Assembly: GCA_024636395.1 (NCBI GenBank)
Contig: JAGXHD010000181.1
Location: forward strand, 1 to 7,734
Reading direction: 5' to 3'
Origin: Sulfitobacter sp.
Lineage (GTDB): Bacteria > Pseudomonadota > Alphaproteobacteria > Rhodobacterales > Rhodobacteraceae
DNA: 7,734 bases
The notes beneath the pieces were generated by a model. That model did not search any database and was not told the origin of the DNA. It worked only from the letters and a program-made list of their open reading frames with translations. A program made the translations under genes and the position numbers. Positions 5,953-7,734 of the stretch are shown piece after piece (position 1 is the stretch's first letter; every line of letters begins with the position of its first letter).

Positions 5953-7266
5953 ATGAAGACATTTGCGAAAACCCTTATGCCCGCAGCCTTGGTGGCGGCC
6001 GGATCGGCGATTGCCAATCCGATTGATGGGCAACTGCCCAATGCTCCAGCACTGGCCGCTTATGGCGCGATGCCAGTGGGCGTGCGGCAGCTTGAGATGG
6101 TGAACCCTGACCAGATCAATATTTTAGCGATTGATCCGACGGCGGAAAAACCGGCTGAAATGCCGCGCTACGATCGGCCTTTGACGGTCGAGATGTGGTA
6201 TCCGGCGGCAGCGGATGCAACCGGATCGAACGAGATTCGCGCCTATTTGCGCGACGGCGCGACCGAAGTGACGATCACGGGACGCGCGATGCGTGATGCC
6301 GCGCCTTCCGTCAGTGATGCTCCTTATCCGCTGGTGCTGATCAGCCACGGTTATCCCGGCAATCGGTTCCTGATGTCCCATCTGGCGGAAAACCTCGCGT
6401 CCAAAGGCTATGTCGTGGCCTCGATCGACCACACGGACAGCACCTACCGCACGCAGGCCGCATTCGGCTCCACGCTGGTGAATCGCTCTCTGGATCAGCT
6501 CTTCGTGCTCGAAGAGCTCGCGGGGCGAGCGGCGGAGGGAGGCGAATTCGCGGGCCTTTATGACGCGGAGAATACGGGGATCATCGGCTATTCGATGGGA
6601 GGCTACGGGGCTATCATCACGGCAGGCGGCGGCGTCACGCAGGCGTCGGTCGAGTATAGCTGGGGCGGGCCGCACGGGACGCTGGGCATTCACCTCGCAG
6701 GCTCGGACACTCATAACGCACTGCCCGATCCGCGGATTAAAACCGCCGTGGCCATCGGACCTTGGGGCATGAATACAGGCTTCTGGGATGCGGAAGGCCT
6801 TGCCGGTGTGCAAATCCCGATGCTGTTCATCGCTGGATCGCAGGATGATACCTCGCTCTATGAAACCGGCGTGCGCGCAATTTGGGAGAACGTGAGCGGG
6901 GTCGAGACCGCGTTGCTGACTTACATGAACGCGGGCCACAACGCTGCTGCACCGATGCCTGCGCCTGCCGAGAGCTTTTACTTCAACGAAGAAAAAGGCT
7001 TCAATATTTCAGAGCATTACACAGATTCGGTCTGGAATACGGTGCGCATGAACAACATTGCGCAGCATTTCGTCACGGCTTGGATGGATGACCGGCTCAA
7101 GGCTGATGCGGAAGCTGCGACTTACCTTGATCTGGTGTCGGATTCGAACGCTGGTGTGTGGTCGGTGAACGATGACGGCACGGAGAAAGAGGACCATTCC
7201 TACTGGAAGGGCTTTGCTAAGGGCACAGCGAAAGGGCTGATGTACGAGGCCAAATCACCTGAATGA
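5953..7266 (+). CDS. Exported alpha/beta hydrolase (predicted dienelactone hydrolase/PAF-acetylhydrolase-like)
   Basis: 437 residues from ATG 5953, chosen because GAGGAGGAG lies just upstream and a clean signal peptide follows (MKTFAKTLMPAALVAAGSAI, cut near Ala21). An in-frame ATG at 5896 would bury the signal. Alpha/beta-hydrolase landmarks are in order: SHGYPG (131-136, oxyanion region), the nucleophile elbow GYSMGG with Ser214, GSQDD (295-299) with a likely catalytic Asp, and AGHNA with His329. The early MWYP (81-84) and HGYPG arrangement fits the predicted dienelactone hydrolase/platelet-activating-factor acetylhydrolase-like group. The substrate is unknown; a periplasmic esterase is likely. 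The C-terminal 80 residues extend beyond the catalytic fold. It is transcribed away from the DUF1194 gene. The class is secure, the precise function is not. Confidence 0.9.
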   Translation: MKTFAKTLMPAALVAAGSAIANPIDGQLPNAPALAAYGAMPVGVRQLEMVNPDQINILAIDPTAEKPAEMPRYDRPLTVEMWYPAAADATGSNEIRAYLRDGATEVTITGRAMRDAAPSVSDAPYPLVLISHGYPGNRFLMSHLAENLASKGYVVASIDHTDSTYRTQAAFGSTLVNRSLDQLFVLEELAGRAAEGGEFAGLYDAENTGIIGYSMGGYGAIITAGGGVTQASVEYSWGGPHGTLGIHLAGSDTHNALPDPRIKTAVAIGPWGMNTGFWDAEGLAGVQIPMLFIAGSQDDTSLYETGVRAIWENVSGVETALLTYMNAGHNAAAPMPAPAESFYFNEEKGFNISEHYTDSVWNTVRMNNIAQHFVTAWMDDRLKADAEAATYLDLVSDSNAGVWSVNDDGTEKEDHSYWKGFAKGTAKGLMYEAKSPE

Positions 7267-7367
7267 TCGCTTTCGTGCAATGTGGCTTAGAGCTCTTTGC
7301 ACTTGAGCCGGGCCCTTACCCTGCGCTGCCGTTCGAGAGTTACAGCGATATTTTGGGGCTGATTTGA
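7263..7367 (+). CDS. Possible 34-aa micro-ORF coupled to the hydrolase stop
   Basis: ATG 7263-7265 overlaps the hydrolase TGA in the arrangement ATGA, the usual form of translational coupling. The ORF ends at TGA 7365-7367. The product starts MIAFVQCGLELFALEPGPYP and ends SYSDILGLI. I recognise no domain, and it has no signal peptide or clear membrane segment. It has no Shine-Dalgarno of its own apart from sequence inside the hydrolase. It may be a real small protein or a chance overlap; an ATGA at a stop codon is easily met by chance. Confidence 0.2.
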   Translation: MIAFVQCGLELFALEPGPYPALPFESYSDILGLI

Positions 7368-7388
7368 TCGTGGCGCGGCTGTTTTTAT

Positions 7389-7411
7389 GACAAATGGGCG
7401 CGCCATTTGTC
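7389..7411. repeat. Inverted repeat, 9-bp perfect arms
   Basis: GACAAATGG (7389-7397) and CCATTTGTC (7403-7411) are perfect inverted copies around the five-base centre GCGCG. No T run follows on either strand, so it is not a standard intrinsic terminator. It could be a Rho-independent-like 3' end stabiliser for the hydrolase transcript or a dyad binding site for a regulator. Confidence 0.55.
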
Positions 7412-7415
7412 TAAA

Positions 7416-7438
7416 CGGCCCGCAGCACTTCCGGGCCG
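7416..7438. repeat. Second inverted repeat, 7-bp GC-rich arms
   Basis: CGGCCCG (7416-7422) and CGGGCCG (7432-7438) are perfect inverted arms around a nine-base loop, starting four bases after the preceding hairpin. It is GC-rich and stable, but no T run follows on the plus strand. The two hairpins in tandem probably mark the 3' end of the hydrolase transcript; this is inferred. Confidence 0.5.
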
Positions 7439-7446
7439 ATACTATC

Positions 7447-7683
7447 CTAGTTCATCAGATTATCTGCGGCGACCGCATAGGCCATGCGCCATGAACCTGG
7501 TTTAGAAGAGTTCTCCTTGAAAAGAAGCCACGGCAGTATCGGACGTGTTGGCGGCATCGTCGGGTTAGGCAGCGCGGATATAGGCAAAGCGCGCCCCAGA
7601 TTCCCGTGGTGGATTAGAACAGAAGCGTGATTGATAACCTTGACGTGTATTGGGGCGGTCTGCGCGTATGACGGTCTCACCAT
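7447..7683 (-). pseudogene. Possible decayed metallo-beta-lactamase-fold gene fragment (78 aa)
   Basis: The ORF runs from ATG 7683 to TAG 7449-7447. Residues 12-27 read IHVKVINHASVLIHHG. This resembles the first strands of many MBL-fold hydrolases, which often read like 'VTFINHASVLIE.GG..ILTDPW'. After that the frame loses all similarity: there is no DPW and no HxHxDH zinc motif, and the remaining 50 residues look like non-family sequence. None of the three minus-strand frames picks up the family again, so a deletion or heavy decay is more likely than one frameshift. There is only a weak Shine-Dalgarno (GAGA). It could instead be an unrelated small protein. Confidence 0.3.
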
Positions 7684-7689
7684 TATCTC

Positions 7690-7698
7690 TTATCCACA
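7690..7698 (+). other. Perfect DnaA-box 9-mer
   Basis: TTATCCACA matches the high-affinity Escherichia coli DnaA-box consensus exactly. It is the only copy I found in the window. No AT-rich unwinding region or cluster of further boxes is present, so there is no support for an origin here. It may be a chance match or an isolated DnaA-binding site. Confidence 0.3.
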
Positions 7699-7734
7699 GC
7701 GGATGCGCGAGTGCGGGGTCGCCCTCTACACACG

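Larger units (their letters stand above)
7267..7734. other. Gene-poor tail with no confident gene
   Basis: These 468 bases after the hydrolase hold no gene I can call firmly. They contain the ATGA-coupled micro-ORF, two adjacent hairpins (7389-7438), a minus-strand ORF at 7447-7683 with a metallo-beta-lactamase-like start, and one DnaA-box 9-mer at 7690-7698. I see no tRNA, insertion sequence or CRISPR repeat. The look is of decayed or regulatory sequence. Confidence 0.5.

Noticed and set aside
6124..6939. Minus-strand ORF of 271 codons
   Set aside because: Antisense shadow of the hydrolase gene, with Arg/His/Ile-rich composition and no domain.
7299..7437. Imperfect direct repeat, GCACTTGAGCCGGGCC (7299-7314) and GCACTTCCGGGCC (7425-7437)
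   Set aside because: Short, with a gap, and the second copy overlaps the hairpin; likely coincidence in GC-rich sequence.

Overview
The window looks like an alphaproteobacterial chromosome, most likely Rhodobacterales (Roseobacter group). The evidence is a GC-rich composition and a run of minus-strand genes in an order I associate with that group: alr, a pqiA-like gene, a membrane/coiled-coil gene often labelled 'DNA repair protein', radA, cvpA and purF. The assignment rests on protein motifs and remembered gene order, not on a search.

Layout, read along the minus strand from right to left. A secreted von Willebrand A protein of the DUF1194 type (5014-5808) is followed by alanine racemase alr (3925-4959). 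The alr stop overlaps the start of a single-domain PqiA-like membrane protein (3479-3937). After a 138-base gap that holds a possible integrase N-terminal remnant on the plus strand come a two-TM coiled-coil protein (2531-3340), radA (1094-2461) and cvpA (507-1064). A leader of about 190 bases then precedes the 5' part of purF, which runs off the window at base 1. On the plus strand, divergent from the DUF1194 gene, is an exported alpha/beta hydrolase (5953-7266). The last 468 bases (7267-7734) have no confident gene: a micro-ORF coupled to the hydrolase stop, two back-to-back hairpins, a short minus-strand ORF that begins like a metallo-beta-lactamase-fold protein, and one perfect DnaA-box 9-mer.

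The genes are mostly housekeeping: D-alanine supply for peptidoglycan (alr), recombination and repair (radA), envelope membrane proteins (pqiA-like, cvpA, coiled-coil protein) and the first committed step of purine synthesis (purF). The DUF1194 protein and the hydrolase both carry signal peptides and share one divergent intergenic region.

I see no defence island, CRISPR array, insertion sequence or complete mobile element. The strongest candidate for something undescribed is the purF leader. There an 11-base-pair stem can sequester the purF Shine-Dalgarno, a small competing hairpin uses the same 5' arm, and a 49-codon upstream ORF ends inside the Shine-Dalgarno. Together these resemble a translational switch controlling entry into purine synthesis. 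This is a reading of the sequence and has not been tested.
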